Origin: CBIHON01 sp966211965
GTDB lineage: Bacteria; Pseudomonadota; Gammaproteobacteria; Burkholderiales; Burkholderiaceae_D
Direction: 5' to 3'
NCBI GenBank assembly: GCA_966211965.1
Contig: CBIHON010000044.1
Span: forward strand, 1-43,358
DNA length: 43,358 bases
Shown here: piece by piece, positions 1 to 8,900 of the stretch
Numbering within the stretch: the first letter of the stretch is position 1
Layout of the letters: each line of letters begins with the position of its first letter
Translations under genes and position numbers: made by a program
Notes under the pieces: generated by a model
Seen by the model: only the letters and a program-made list of their open reading frames with translations
Databases searched by the model: none
What the model was told of the DNA's origin: nothing

Positions 1-120
1 CGATGGGCACGGCCCCGAGCCGACGGAAGGACTCCGCAAGGCTCGCCGATCCGGTCGCCCAGACCCGCGCGCCGCGCGCGAGCGCGATCTGGACCGCCAC
101 GTGGACGAAGCCGCCGGCAC
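1..120 (-). other. Segment resembling a zinc-type dehydrogenase nucleotide-binding fold
   Basis: Read in the same frame as the beta-helix gene, these codons give a Gly-Gly-Ala-Gly-Gly turn, then HVAVQIALARGARVWATGS and RRLGA. That order (Gly-rich turn, helix with AVQIA, strand, acidic or Gly-Ser end, then LGA) is the Rossmann NADP-binding region of quinone oxidoreductase and zinc alcohol dehydrogenase (MDR) proteins, not a beta-helix. Base composition is visibly richer in GC than the rest of the window. The switch falls inside a GGC-rich stretch common to both sequences, so it may be an assembly join or a real recombination. Confidence 0.6.
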
Positions 121-877
121 CGCCGTTGTAACCGGACCTGTGAGCATTGGTACCTGTCGAACCGCCGCCGCCGCCGCCGCCGAAGCCGCCAGCGCCGCCG
201 ACGCCGCCCACGCCGCCCACGCCGCCGTGACCGAAGTTGCCGTTGGCCGCCGCCGCCGATCCCATGCTGCCGCCGCCGCCGCCGGTGAGGGCGGTAGTGC
301 CGGCCGAACCGACCGCGCGGCTGCCGCTGACGGTCACGCTTTGCAGCGTCAGGTTGCCTTCGTTGAGGATCGCGCCGCCCAAGCCGGCGCCGCCGGCCCC
401 GGCACCGGTCGGTGCGGCGGACTTCGCCCGGCCGTTCTGCAGCGTCAGGTTGCTGATCGTCACGTTGACGCCGCCGGGGATATACATGATCCGCTTGCCG
501 GTCGAGGTGTTGGTACTGCCGCCGTCCAGCGCCAGCGTGCTGCCGGACGGGCCGTTGATCGTCAGGTCCTTGTTGATCACCAGCAGCGTGTCGCCGGGGT
601 AATCGGCCGAGGTGTCGCTGGTCGCGATCTGGCCGCTCGGCGTATAACCGGTGGTGGTATCGGTCGTGGTCAGCGAAATCGTACCGCTGACGCCGGTCAT
701 ATCGATCGTGTCGCCGCTGGAAGCGCTGGCGATACAGGCGCGCAGACTGCCGGCGCCGCTGTCATTGGTGTTGGTCACCGTGCAGGTCGCGGCAAAGGCC
801 ACCGGCGTAAACAGCATGGAGACCGCCATCGCAAGCGGATAGCGTCGGGTCTTGATCGGTTTTTTTCGGATTGTCAT
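1..877 (-). CDS. Secreted Gly-rich beta-helix protein, 5' part only
   Basis: The gene starts at ATG 877 and runs off the window at position 1. The N-terminus is basic, followed by a hydrophobic stretch ending in PVAFA, a signal peptide with cleavage near residue 29. The mature start (CTVTNTNDSGAGSLRACIASA) is the opening typical of large secreted right-handed beta-helix or autotransporter-like proteins of beta- and gammaproteobacteria. Repeated N-(V/L)-T strands follow, then a Gly-rich tract of about 60 residues (near 130-300). The start overlaps the sulfotransferase stop by four bases (ATGA), so the two are co-transcribed. From about position 120 down to 1 the frame stays open but reads as a dehydrogenase (separate entry), so the natural C-terminus is not visible. 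Function beyond surface or secreted protein is unknown. Confidence 0.75.
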   Translation of the reverse strand, partial: MTIRKKPIKTRRYPLAMAVSMLFTPVAFAATCTVTNTNDSGAGSLRACIASASSGDTIDMTGVSGTISLTTTDTTTGYTPSGQIATSDTSADYPGDTLLVINKDLTINGPSGSTLALDGGSTNTSTGKRIMYIPGGVNVTISNLTLQNGRAKSAAPTGAGAGGAGLGGAILNEGNLTLQSVTVSGSRAVGSAGTTALTGGGGGSMGSAAAANGNFGHGGVGGVGGVGGAGGFGGGGGGGSTGTNAHRSGYNGGAGGFVHVAVQIALARGARVWATGSASLAESFRRLGAVPI

Positions 878-1707
878 TCCAGCTCTCCAGGATAAAAAGT
901 GGTGTAGAACCATGCGAATTTTTCCCGCAGGATGTTGGCGATACGCTGAGGAACGATATGCGGGGCTGGTGCGGAAAAATGGCTGTGGCGCCGGTGCGGA
1001 TACTTGAGACGATAATAGCTGTCGCTTTCATGCGGCACCACGTTCAGGCGATCAAGCGCAATCGCATGCGGCGGCAGTTCCAGCCATGCGAACAAGCTCG
1101 CCAGAACGGCTTGCGGTTCCGCCATGAAGTGCTCGAAGACCAGAAAATACAGGCGCGAGCGTACTTCCTCCGGATAATCCTGGCTGGCCTCGATGGCGGC
1201 CAGCGGGAAGCCGATCACTCCTTCCGGCCCGAAAAAACGGTCGGCGCGCGCAAAAGGGGAAAGATCGGCGCTGCGGTCGGGGAAATCGAGCAGCACGCTT
1301 TTTTTGTGTTGCGCCTCGATGCTGCCCCATACCTGCCCCAATTCGCGCACGCAAACGATCAGCTTGGCGTCCGGTACCAGGTGCAAAAGCAAGTCGAGCT
1401 GATTGAGCCAGCCGCGATGCTTGTCCACCGCCAATGGCAAATCGGTTTCGGCGAACCAGCCGGAAAGGAATCCGCGATAGGCGCGACTGAGCCGCTCGAG
1501 CACCAGCGGACCGGCCTGGTCCAGTTGCGCCAGCAGGAACTCGTCATGCGACAGCTCGCGCCGCAGGCCCAGCAAGGCGGACAGCAGCGGGGAACTATGG
1601 CCGGGGGAATAGATCGACGGATGATGCCCGAGCAGTTGGCAGATCAGGGTTGAACCGGAACGCGGCAAGCCGGTGACGCAGACCAGGCGTTGCAGAGGAT
1701 GAGCCAT
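874..1707 (-). CDS. Sulfotransferase family protein
   Basis: A 277-residue protein of the PAPS-dependent sulfotransferase fold, expected to transfer a sulfuryl group from 3'-phosphoadenylyl sulfate to an unknown acceptor. The 5'-phosphosulfate loop is GLPRSGST at residues 13-20, directly after the first beta strand. A later VCVRELGQVWGSIEAQ supplies the Arg and Ser expected to bind the 3'-phosphate. I chose the start at 1707 because a GAGG ribosome site lies 6 bases upstream and the P-loop then sits at its usual distance from the N-terminus; a longer open frame reaches 1857 without a better start. Its stop overlaps the start of the secreted beta-helix gene, so the acceptor might be exported with that protein, but this is a guess from position. 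Cytoplasmic; no signal peptide. Confidence 0.8.
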   Translation of the reverse strand: MAHPLQRLVCVTGLPRSGSTLICQLLGHHPSIYSPGHSSPLLSALLGLRRELSHDEFLLAQLDQAGPLVLERLSRAYRGFLSGWFAETDLPLAVDKHRGWLNQLDLLLHLVPDAKLIVCVRELGQVWGSIEAQHKKSVLLDFPDRSADLSPFARADRFFGPEGVIGFPLAAIEASQDYPEEVRSRLYFLVFEHFMAEPQAVLASLFAWLELPPHAIALDRLNVVPHESDSYYRLKYPHRRHSHFSAPAPHIVPQRIANILREKFAWFYTTFYPGELE

Positions 1708-2062
1708 CAAAGCCTCGCCCCGCTGCCGCTGGCCAAGGGCGGCGCGGCCGATTGTAAGGTATGCAACAAGCGATTCCTCCTGTTTGCCCGTGCACGGACA
1801 TGCATCGTCGTTGGATTTTTTTCGTTCGATGGTAGGCAATCCCCCTGCCAGTGTCAATGAACAAAAGAAGCTGGAGCGGCCTGGTCATTGAAATGCAACA
1901 TTAGTTGGGGAGCGGCCCGCAGTGAGCAAATCCCTCTTCCTTGACCGGCCATGCGCAAGCCGGGATTATGGGGAGCGTTGCCGCTCTGCCAGCTTTTTTC
2001 GTCCCCGCACAACCGGTCATGCAAAGCCCACCAGACTCGAAAGTGAGGTGTACGGTCAATAG
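1708..2062. other. Intergenic stretch without a recognisable gene
   Basis: About 355 bases between the sulfotransferase start and the IS3 remnant. A minus-strand frame is open here, but it is the tail of the broken transposase reading frame and gives no recognisable protein. No promoter or RNA stands out. Confidence 0.5.
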
Positions 2063-2736
2063 CGGACACTCTTGTCTCAAGCCGCCGACGGCTGCCTGCT
2101 GAAATTTTCAGCAAACACTGCGGGCGGCACATTGCCCAGGCGTGAGTGACGCCGCTGACGGTTATAGAAGCTTTCGATGAGAAGCTTTCGATGTATTCCT
2201 GAATTGCCCCCTGCGCATCGGCGCGCATGGCGTAACCGGCCAGCTCGCAGGGAAACACGTCCTTGATGCCGGCGACGTAAAGCCATCCCTCATCGGTGTG
2301 CACGTACGTGATATCTGTTACCCAAGCTTCGTTCGGACGGCTTGGCGCAAATGCCTGGTTCAGCAGATTGTCAGCCGCAGGCAGGTCGCGATTGAAGTGC
2401 GGGGCGAACTGTCTTTGCGGCTCTGCGTGTGCACCGCCTTGATGGCCACTTTCAGGCGCTCGCCCTCCTGCGCACTCGGCGCTGGCTTGCTGTTGCGCCA
2501 GGCATGACAGCCGCTGCGCGACACGTCCCAGGCGCGGCACAATACAGCAGTTGGAAATTCGGGGCGCATTTTCTTCATGAACGCGTACTTGGCAGCGACT
2601 CCCTGGCAAAGTACGCTGCCGCTTTTTTACGATATCTGCCTCCATGCGGGCCTCTGCAAGCTCCTTGCGCAGTCTTGCATTTTCCGCTTCCGGTTCGGGT
2701 CTCCAGTTGGCGAAGCTTACCAAACAGGAGTGTCCA
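2063..2736 (-). mobile_element. Decayed IS3-family insertion sequence
   Basis: A 674-base remnant of an element normally near 1.2-1.3 kb. The ends form an imperfect inverted repeat: GGACACTCTTGTCT at 2064-2077 on the plus strand and GGACACTCCTGTTT at 2722-2735 on the minus strand, 12 of 14 identical. Between them are pieces of orfA and orfB in three frames, with a large internal deletion. Family assignment rests on the OrfA coiled-coil tail and OrfB catalytic-core fragments. It cannot move on its own. Confidence 0.75.
2077..2723 (-). pseudogene. IS3 transposase orfA/orfB remnant
   Basis: Three broken pieces are legible in transcription order. First, from 2723, the tail of OrfA (ENARLRKELAEARMEADIVKK), the leucine-zipper end. 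Second, in another frame from 2578, the start of OrfB (MKKMRPEFPTAVLCRAW, then SRSGCHAW). Third, the first part of the DDE core (PNEAWVTDITYVHTDEGWLYVA), with the first catalytic Asp in WVTDITY. After ELAGYAMRA roughly 70 residues with the second Asp and the Glu are missing, and the sequence resumes at the C-terminal IESFYNRQRRHSRLG in a further frame. At least two frameshifts plus a deletion make it inactive. It is a different IS3 lineage from the copy at 40.8-42.0 kb. Confidence 0.8.
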
Positions 2737-2871
2737 AAAATGTCAGGCTACCTCAATACCTACTGGAATGGGCACTTGACACACGACTGCCCCAAGGGTT
2801 GTCCACGTCATGTTTTGCCATGCTTATATAATCTTCCCTCAAAGAAAATTTTTCTTATGGAAAATTCCGGC

Positions 2872-2898
2872 TAAAGTTGTAACTTTTGAGGCGATGCA
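2872..2898 (+). promoter_or_regulatory. Candidate sigma-28 (FliA) promoter for the chemotaxis receptor
   Basis: TAAA, 15 bases, then GCGATGCA, compared with the FliA consensus TAAA-N15-GCCGATAA. It sits about 60 bases before the start codon of the chemotaxis receptor, a gene class often under FliA control. The -10 half is imperfect, so this is tentative. Confidence 0.35.
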
Positions 2899-2958
2899 TT
2901 TCCGAAACCTTTTTCGATTTTAAGTAATGTATAAAAGACAAATGCAAAGGGAGAGCGC

Positions 2959-4584
2959 ATGAAAATTACTGATGTCAAAATTGGATTTCGGCTCGGAGCA
3001 TTGGCGGCCTTTTTGCTGACGGCGATGATCGTCGTAGGATTGGGAGGATGGTATTCGCTAAGCCTCACCAATGCCAATAATGTGAAAGCGATGGCAACCG
3101 CCGAAGCGCTCACCGTATCAATCAATACCGCGCGGACCGCGCAGGTGGAATTTAAAAAGCAGGTGCAAGAGTGGAAAGACCTTCTGTTGCGCGGTCAGGA
3201 TCCTTCTGCATTTGAAAAATATCGGCAAGGCTTCGTTGCGCGCAGTGCCGTAACTCAGGATAACCTGCGGAAACTGGCCGATCAGTTCTCCAAGTTGGGG
3301 CTGGAAACGCCATTGGTGCATGATGCGCTGAAGACGCATGAAGAACTTGGCGTGAAATATCAGGATGCGCTCAAACAATACAACTCGACGAATCCGGACA
3401 GTGCTCATGTAGTGGATACCTTGGTAAAGGGTATCGACCGGCCGCCAACAAAACAAATAGACGACATCGTCGCCTTCGCACTGGCACAATCGGATCGCTT
3501 GACGAAAGAAGCACACGCCGCTGCCGCCGCCCACTATCAAACAGCCTGCATTTTCCTGTTGGCTGCCGTTATTTCGGCGCTCTGCCTTGGCAGCATCGTC
3601 ACCTACTGGCTAGTGCGCAGCATTACCGTACCGTTGAATACAGCGGTCAAGATTGCGCAAACCGTCGCGACGGGAGATCTGACCAGAAGCATCGAGGTCA
3701 AATCAAAAGATGAGACGGGACAATTATTGCAGGCGTTGAAAGACATGAACAGGAGCCTGCAAAACATCGTCGGGAAAGTCCGCGGCGATGCCGACACAAT
3801 TGCGGCCGCAACCAGCCAAATCGCCAGCAGCAACCTGGATCTGTCGTCTTGTACCGAACAACAAGCAGGCTCACTGGAAAAAACCGCATCCACGATGGTA
3901 GAACTGACTTCCACCGTCAAGCAGAACGGAGAGCATGCGCGCCAAGCCAACCAATTGGCCATATCTGCATCGGATGTCGCAGTCAAAGGCGGCGAAGTCG
4001 TATCGCAGGTTGTCAACACGATGGGCTCGATCAATGACTCGGCGAAAAAGATTGCCGACATCATCGGCGTGATCGATGGCATCGCCTTCCAGACCAACAT
4101 CCTGGCCTTGAATGCCGCTGTGGAAGCTGCTCGTGCCGGTGAACAGGGGCGTGGCTTTGCTGTAGTCGCCACCGAAGTGCGCAACCTGGCGCAGCGCTCG
4201 GCCAGTGCCGCAAAAGAGATCAAATCGTTGATTACGGATTCTGTCGAGAAGGTTGAAGTTGGCAGTAAATTGGTCAATCAGGCCGGCATGACAATGGATG
4301 AGATCGTCGCCAGCGTCAAACGCGTCACCGACATCATTAGTAAAATCACCGCCGCCGGCCAAGAACAAGAAGCCGGCATCGGAGAGATTAATCAAGCCAT
4401 CATCGAAATGGATAACGTGACCCGGAAGAATGTGGCATTGGCCGAGGAAACCGCCACCGCCACCCACTCGCTGCAACGTCAAGCTATCGGACTTGCCCAA
4501 GCGGCGAGCGTGTTCAAGCTGGATATTTCCCTTATTGAGCTTACATACGACGACACAGGTAATGCATTACATAAGCTTCAATAG
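2959..4584 (+). CDS. Methyl-accepting chemotaxis protein
   Basis: A 541-residue transmembrane chemoreceptor that would relay ligand binding to CheA/CheW. Transmembrane helix 1 is at about 10-33, a periplasmic helical sensor of about 160 residues follows, transmembrane helix 2 is at about 194-219, and a HAMP domain at about 220-270 (begins near VRSITVPLNTAVKIAQ). The highly conserved signalling hairpin is at about 372-415 (FQTNILALNAAVEAARAGEQ, then GRGFAVVATEVRNLA). The C-terminus ends in GNALHKLQ without the NWETF-type CheR/CheB tether, so adaptation would need another receptor's tether. The ligand is not deducible. The start at 2959 is supported by GGGAGAG 5 bases upstream. It is transcribed alone, with no che genes in the window. 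Confidence 0.95.
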   Translation: MKITDVKIGFRLGALAAFLLTAMIVVGLGGWYSLSLTNANNVKAMATAEALTVSINTARTAQVEFKKQVQEWKDLLLRGQDPSAFEKYRQGFVARSAVTQDNLRKLADQFSKLGLETPLVHDALKTHEELGVKYQDALKQYNSTNPDSAHVVDTLVKGIDRPPTKQIDDIVAFALAQSDRLTKEAHAAAAAHYQTACIFLLAAVISALCLGSIVTYWLVRSITVPLNTAVKIAQTVATGDLTRSIEVKSKDETGQLLQALKDMNRSLQNIVGKVRGDADTIAAATSQIASSNLDLSSCTEQQAGSLEKTASTMVELTSTVKQNGEHARQANQLAISASDVAVKGGEVVSQVVNTMGSINDSAKKIADIIGVIDGIAFQTNILALNAAVEAARAGEQGRGFAVVATEVRNLAQRSASAAKEIKSLITDSVEKVEVGSKLVNQAGMTMDEIVASVKRVTDIISKITAAGQEQEAGIGEINQAIIEMDNVTRKNVALAEETATATHSLQRQAIGLAQAASVFKLDISLIELTYDDTGNALHKLQ

Positions 4585-4964
4585 AACAGTAGTGGCATCG
4601 ATTAAAGCGGCCGTAGACAAAAATTAAAAAGTTCGAAATCTGGCGACCGCTTGGTCTCCGACATTCAGCGCACGCCAACCGGTACGCCGATCCTGCATTG
4701 CCGGAACACTTTACCGGTATGCTGTACTTTGAGCCTTTCCCGGCAGGGAGAGGCTCTTATACGACATGAATGGATAAAGTCGAGGAAATAGGAAAAATTC
4801 CTCCCCGCTCATTCTGCAAATCTGCAAAAATATGCCCTACATGGTTGCCTTGCGGTTGCCATCCACGGATTGGAATCTACCAAGGCCCACGCGATTTTTT
4901 TGGCAACTGTCATTTTGCAGCTGAAGATCGAGCTTGCTGCTTTTTTAACCAATAACGACCTCTT
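4585..4964. other. Intergenic stretch between receptor and PBP genes
   Basis: About 380 bases with no convincing gene. It holds one hairpin (4731-4756, listed separately). Short open frames here have no recognisable content. Confidence 0.5.
4731..4756 (+). terminator. Hairpin, weak terminator candidate
   Basis: GAGCCTTTCCC pairs with GGGAGAGGCTC around a short GGCA loop, with one mismatch. It lies about 150 bases after the chemoreceptor stop. It is followed by TTAT rather than a run of T, so it may only be a partial terminator. Confidence 0.3.
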
Positions 4965-7900
4965 TTGAAAACTGTGTCATTCCTTGCCTCTCGTAAGCTG
5001 CGGCTGTTGATTGTCGGAGCCGGACTTGCTTCTGCCGGCGCGTGGTTCGTCATCGAAGAATTGCATTCTTCCCATCTCCAGGCATATTATTTTTCCAAGC
5101 TGGCGCATGATCTCAAGTTCCAGGTCGAGCCGGGAGCCAGCTCTTCCATACGCTTTCCCAGCTTCGGTCCGTACGACGAGCGTCTCGGCTACAGCAAGAT
5201 TCCCGATTTCACAAAATCCCTGCTGGCCCGCGACTTCCGCGTAACGCAGCAGGTGCGTATGGCGCCGCAGTTGACTCAGTTCGAACTGCCGCCAATTTAC
5301 CGTGAAAAGGATCAAGCAGGCCTGGATCTATTGGACTGCAACCAGCAGACCTTGTATTCGGTGCGCGCCCCCGGCCGCGTGTACGACAATTTCGAATCGA
5401 TACCGAAGATGCTGGTGGACAGCCTGCTCTTCATCGAAGATCGGGAACTGCTCGACACCCAATACCCGACCCGCAATCCAGCCATCAACTGGAGCCGCTT
5501 CAACCGGGCACTGCTCGACCAGGTCGTCCACGTGTTCGACAAGTCGCATGACACGCCGGGGGCGAGCACACTGATCACCCAGATTGAAAAATACCGCCAT
5601 TCGCCGGAAGGACGAACCAGCTCCGCCCGGGAAAAACTCTTGCAGATGAAATCGGCCTCCATCAAGGCCTATGCGAACGGCGAGAACACGCTGTCGAGGC
5701 GCAAGCAAGTCGTGGTGGAATACTTGAATACGGTGCCTCTTACGGCGAAAGCCGGCATCGGCGAAATCAACGGCCTGGGCGACGGCATGTGGGCCTGGTA
5801 TGGCCGCGATTTCAAGGAAATCAACAGTTTGCTGAACCAGGGCGATCTCGCTTCGCGCCAGCCCGCGGACGAGCAATTGCAGCGTGCTGCCCTGGCCTAC
5901 AAGCAGGCGCTTTCCCTGATGATTGCGCAACGGCGCCCCTCTTATTATCTGCTCGACCCGGATGCAGAGCTGGAGCAATTGACGAACAGCCATTTAAGGG
6001 TGTTGGGTGCGGCAGGAATTATCCCCCCTGCCTTGCAAGACGCCGCATTGCCGCTCAAGTTGAGCCTGAATCAAGGCCCGGTGAACGAGCCTCCCGCATC
6101 GTTTGTCGCCCGCAAAGCGGTGACGGCGCTGCGCACGGATCTTTCCGGCTTGCTGCGCCTGCCACGTCTGTACGACCTCGACCGCCTCGATCTGACGGTC
6201 GGCACGACGCTGGATGGCCAGACCCAGGCGGCGGTCACCAAGGTGCTGCGCGAGTTGAAGACGGTCGAGGGAGCCAAAGCAGCCGGGCTGTACGGCCACA
6301 ACATGCTCAGACCCGGCGACAATCCGGAACGACTGACCTTCAGCTTCACCTTGTTCGAACGTGGCCTCGGCAACAACCTGTTGCGTGTGCAGACAGACAA
6401 TCTCGATCAGCCGTTCGACATCAATGAGGGCGCAAGACTGAACCTGGGATCGACCGCAAAGCTCCGGACCTTGATCACCTATCTCGAAGTCATCGCCAAT
6501 CTGCACCAGCGTTACGCCGCCATGCCCCCCGAAGAGCGCGCCAAGGTGCAAGTGGAGAAACGCGATGTATTGAGCCGCTGGGCCCTGGATTATCTCGCCT
6601 CTGCATCGGACCAGAGCCTGCGTGCGATGCTCGAAGCCGCCATGGAGCGGAAGTATTCCGGCAACCCTTCAGAGGGATTTTTTACGGGCGGCGGCGTACA
6701 GCACTTTGAAAATTTCGAGCCGGAAGAAAATAGCCGGAACATGAGCGTGCGCGAAAGTTTTCAGCACTCGGTCAACCTGGTGTTCGTGCGCATGATGCGC
6801 GACATCGTCCGGCACTACATGGCCAAGGCAAGCGGCGCCCCCTTGGAGCAATTGGCCGATTCGAATGCATCGGCCAGGCAGGCGACGCTGGCGCGCTTTG
6901 CGGACAAGGAAGGCCGTGAATTCCTGACACGCTTCTACAAGAAATACGCGGGCAAGACCGTGCAGGAAGCGGAAGATCTTTTGCTGGAAACCATCCACCT
7001 GACACCGAAGCGGCTGGCCATCCTGTATCGCAGCATCGAACCAGGCGCGGACTTCGAACAGTTCTCCCGCTTCATGGCTGAAAACCTGCCGGAGGCCAAG
7101 CAATCGGAGCGGGCGCTGCGGGACTTGTACGAGAAAAGCGCAGTGGACAAATTCTCCCTGGCCGACCGCGGTTATCTCGCCGGCGTGCATCCGCTGGAGT
7201 TATGGCTGGTCGAATACCTGCGCCGCAATCAAAAAGCGACGCTGAGCCAAGCACTCGCAGCCAGCCGTAACGAGCGGCAGGCGGCGTACGAATGGCTGTT
7301 CAAGACGCCCAACAAGAAGACCCAGGACAAACGCATCCAGCAAATGCTGGAGCTTGAAGCCTTCCTGGAAATCGCCCGTTCCTGGCACCGCTTGGGCTAT
7401 CCGTTCGAGGCGCTCACGCCTTCTTACGCGGCAGCCTTGGGCGCATCCGGCGACCGCCCTGCCTCGCTGGCCGCGCTGATGGGCATCATCGTCAACAAGG
7501 GTTTGCAAGTCCCGGTCCGGAAACTGGAGCGTATGGATTTTGCGCGCGGCACGCCGTATGAGACGCGCTTCGTGGCCGGCGCCGGCAGTGCGCAGCGGCT
7601 GCTGCCGGAAGAAATTACCGACATCGTGCGCCGTTCATTGATCGACGTGGTGCAAGGCGGTACTGCCAAGCGCCTCAAGGAAGGCTTCGTGCGAACCAGC
7701 GGCGACAATATCGAAGTCGGCGGAAAAACCGGAACCGGGGATCAGCGCTACAAATCGTATGCGCCGAATGGGCAATTGATTTCTTCACGCGCGGTCAATC
7801 GCTCCGCCACTTTTGTCTTTTTATTGGGTGACCGTTTTTTTGGGACCATGACGGCCTACGTACGCGAGCCCTATGCGGCGGACTACCGCTTTACCAGCGC

Positions 7901-8039
7901 CTTGTCGGTGCAATTGCTCAAGTCGCTGGCGCCGGTTCTCAATCCGCTGATGGAACGCCCGCGTGTGGAAAATCCGGCTCCGCCTTTCGGCCGCATTACG
8001 ACGGTTGAGGCGGCGGCGGATAAGGTGAACGGCTTTTAG
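4965..8039 (+). CDS. Divergent class A penicillin-binding protein (GT51 plus transpeptidase)
   Basis: A 1024-residue inner-membrane peptidoglycan synthase, longer than typical PBP1a/1b (about 800-850). One transmembrane anchor lies at about 12-30. The glycosyltransferase region has FIEDRELL (Glu158), GASTLITQ at 199-206 and VVEYLN near 250-255, matching GT51 motifs 1, 2 and 4. Motif 1 lacks the usual Phe and His, and the Glu expected in the RKxxE motif appears as Gln227. The transpeptidase domain is complete: STAK with Ser496 and Lys499, SVN at 602-604, KTGT at 921-924. The start is TTG at 4965; GTG at 4974 is the alternative. The TAG stop is the first three bases of a palindromic element. 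The transpeptidase is probably active; glycosyltransferase activity is less certain. No neighbouring gene suggests a partner. Confidence 0.85.
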   Translation: MKTVSFLASRKLRLLIVGAGLASAGAWFVIEELHSSHLQAYYFSKLAHDLKFQVEPGASSSIRFPSFGPYDERLGYSKIPDFTKSLLARDFRVTQQVRMAPQLTQFELPPIYREKDQAGLDLLDCNQQTLYSVRAPGRVYDNFESIPKMLVDSLLFIEDRELLDTQYPTRNPAINWSRFNRALLDQVVHVFDKSHDTPGASTLITQIEKYRHSPEGRTSSAREKLLQMKSASIKAYANGENTLSRRKQVVVEYLNTVPLTAKAGIGEINGLGDGMWAWYGRDFKEINSLLNQGDLASRQPADEQLQRAALAYKQALSLMIAQRRPSYYLLDPDAELEQLTNSHLRVLGAAGIIPPALQDAALPLKLSLNQGPVNEPPASFVARKAVTALRTDLSGLLRLPRLYDLDRLDLTVGTTLDGQTQAAVTKVLRELKTVEGAKAAGLYGHNMLRPGDNPERLTFSFTLFERGLGNNLLRVQTDNLDQPFDINEGARLNLGSTAKLRTLITYLEVIANLHQRYAAMPPEERAKVQVEKRDVLSRWALDYLASASDQSLRAMLEAAMERKYSGNPSEGFFTGGGVQHFENFEPEENSRNMSVRESFQHSVNLVFVRMMRDIVRHYMAKASGAPLEQLADSNASARQATLARFADKEGREFLTRFYKKYAGKTVQEAEDLLLETIHLTPKRLAILYRSIEPGADFEQFSRFMAENLPEAKQSERALRDLYEKSAVDKFSLADRGYLAGVHPLELWLVEYLRRNQKATLSQALAASRNERQAAYEWLFKTPNKKTQDKRIQQMLELEAFLEIARSWHRLGYPFEALTPSYAAALGASGDRPASLAALMGIIVNKGLQVPVRKLERMDFARGTPYETRFVAGAGSAQRLLPEEITDIVRRSLIDVVQGGTAKRLKEGFVRTSGDNIEVGGKTGTGDQRYKSYAPNGQLISSRAVNRSATFVFLLGDRFFGTMTAYVREPYAADYRFTSALSVQLLKSLAPVLNPLMERPRVENPAPPFGRITTVEAAADKVNGF

Positions 8040-8157
8040 AGCATTTTTAGCCTGACCGTACGGGCCAATCTCAGGCCTCCGGTGCTCGGCGTACGCCTGT
8101 ACGCGTCCGCTCCTCGGCCTGACCTTGACTCCGCACGGTCAGGCTAAAAATGCTCTA
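8037..8157. repeat. 121-bp palindromic element, family A copy 1
   Basis: The left arm begins TAGAGCATTTTTAGCCTGAC and the right arm ends with its near-perfect complement, giving about 23 of 24 paired bases; the interior folds back further. The first TAG is the stop codon of the PBP gene. The element is homologous, in opposite orientation, to the one at 28860-28983: both share the outer TAGAGCA, AGCCTGAC, GGCCAATCT and CCTTG blocks in the same order. It could be a non-autonomous mobile element or a structured transcript end, and it would work as a terminator for the PBP gene. Confidence 0.8.
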
Positions 8158-8173
8158 GAATCTATCCTGGCGT

Positions 8174-8668
8174 TCAGGATTTGACGATCTGATCGATGAC
8201 CGGCAGCAAGGCTGGATCGAGATCGAGAAATTGCACGCCGACCTTGAATCCGTCGCCGCTGAACAAGCAATGCGTCACCTGGCATACCACCACCATGCGA
8301 TGCGACTTGCCGAGGGACAACAGGTCGCAAGTCACGCGCACCCGTTGCCCGTTCTTGAGCTGCCGGGGCACACTGCCCAAGCAAAGGCCGCCGGTACTGA
8401 TGTCGACGGTCACCGCCTGCACCGGTGGCGCGTCCTCGAATGCAACCAGAACCCGGGTCTTGAAAGTTTTGCGTGCCGACTTTCTTTGTTCATGGATTGC
8501 CTTGTCGAGCAAGGCCCGGTCTTGTGCCGCCTTGGCCGCTTTCTCTGCATCGGTCAAAATGAAAGTCGCGGTTTTTCCCGTCGGCATACCCGAAGCCGGT
8601 TGCACCGGTTCGCCGTTTTCATTTGAGGTGGGCGTTGTCATGTTCGCATGCTCATCAAATTTTTTCAT
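8174..8668 (-). CDS. PilZ-domain protein
   Basis: A 164-residue cytoplasmic protein with an N-terminal Pro/Ser/Thr-rich stretch of about 60 residues and then a PilZ domain, the usual cyclic-di-GMP receptor module. The RxxxR-type region is seen as RKSARKTFKTR and the second motif as DISTGG, about 25 residues later, in the expected D/N-x-S-x-x-G form. The rest shows the barrel strands (RVRVTCDLL, MVVVCQVTHC). The start at 8668 (MKKFDEH) was preferred over an upstream in-frame ATG at 8707 and a downstream ATG at 8641; none has a strong ribosome site. Which process it controls is not visible; PilZ proteins often act on motility, exopolysaccharide or pili. Confidence 0.75.
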   Translation of the reverse strand: MKKFDEHANMTTPTSNENGEPVQPASGMPTGKTATFILTDAEKAAKAAQDRALLDKAIHEQRKSARKTFKTRVLVAFEDAPPVQAVTVDISTGGLCLGSVPRQLKNGQRVRVTCDLLSLGKSHRMVVVCQVTHCLFSGDGFKVGVQFLDLDPALLPVIDQIVKS

Positions 8669-8900
8669 TCTCGATTCGGGTTGTTCATCGCCAGCCGCAA
8701 TATGCAATAGATGGGCTGCGATTTATCCAACTCTCATCTTATCTTGTTTGTCCGATCGCTGGAAATGTGGAAAATAGCATGACAAACAGTATAGAAGCGT
8801 TGTCGCGCCTGCCGTACCACATGGCAATACCTGCAGGTTCGGGCGCTTCCAATGCGCGCTGTATTCTTAGGCGGCAAGGCACAGCCGCTGCACCTGGTGT

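Noticed and set aside
101..895. Long plus-strand reading frame rich in Ala/Arg
   Set aside because: It is the complement of the Gly-rich secreted protein on the minus strand; composition is that of a shadow frame and it has no recognisable start or domain.
1854..2723. One continuous minus-strand frame of 289 codons
   Set aside because: It joins fragments of a decayed IS3 transposase with non-coding sequence; it is not a real gene.
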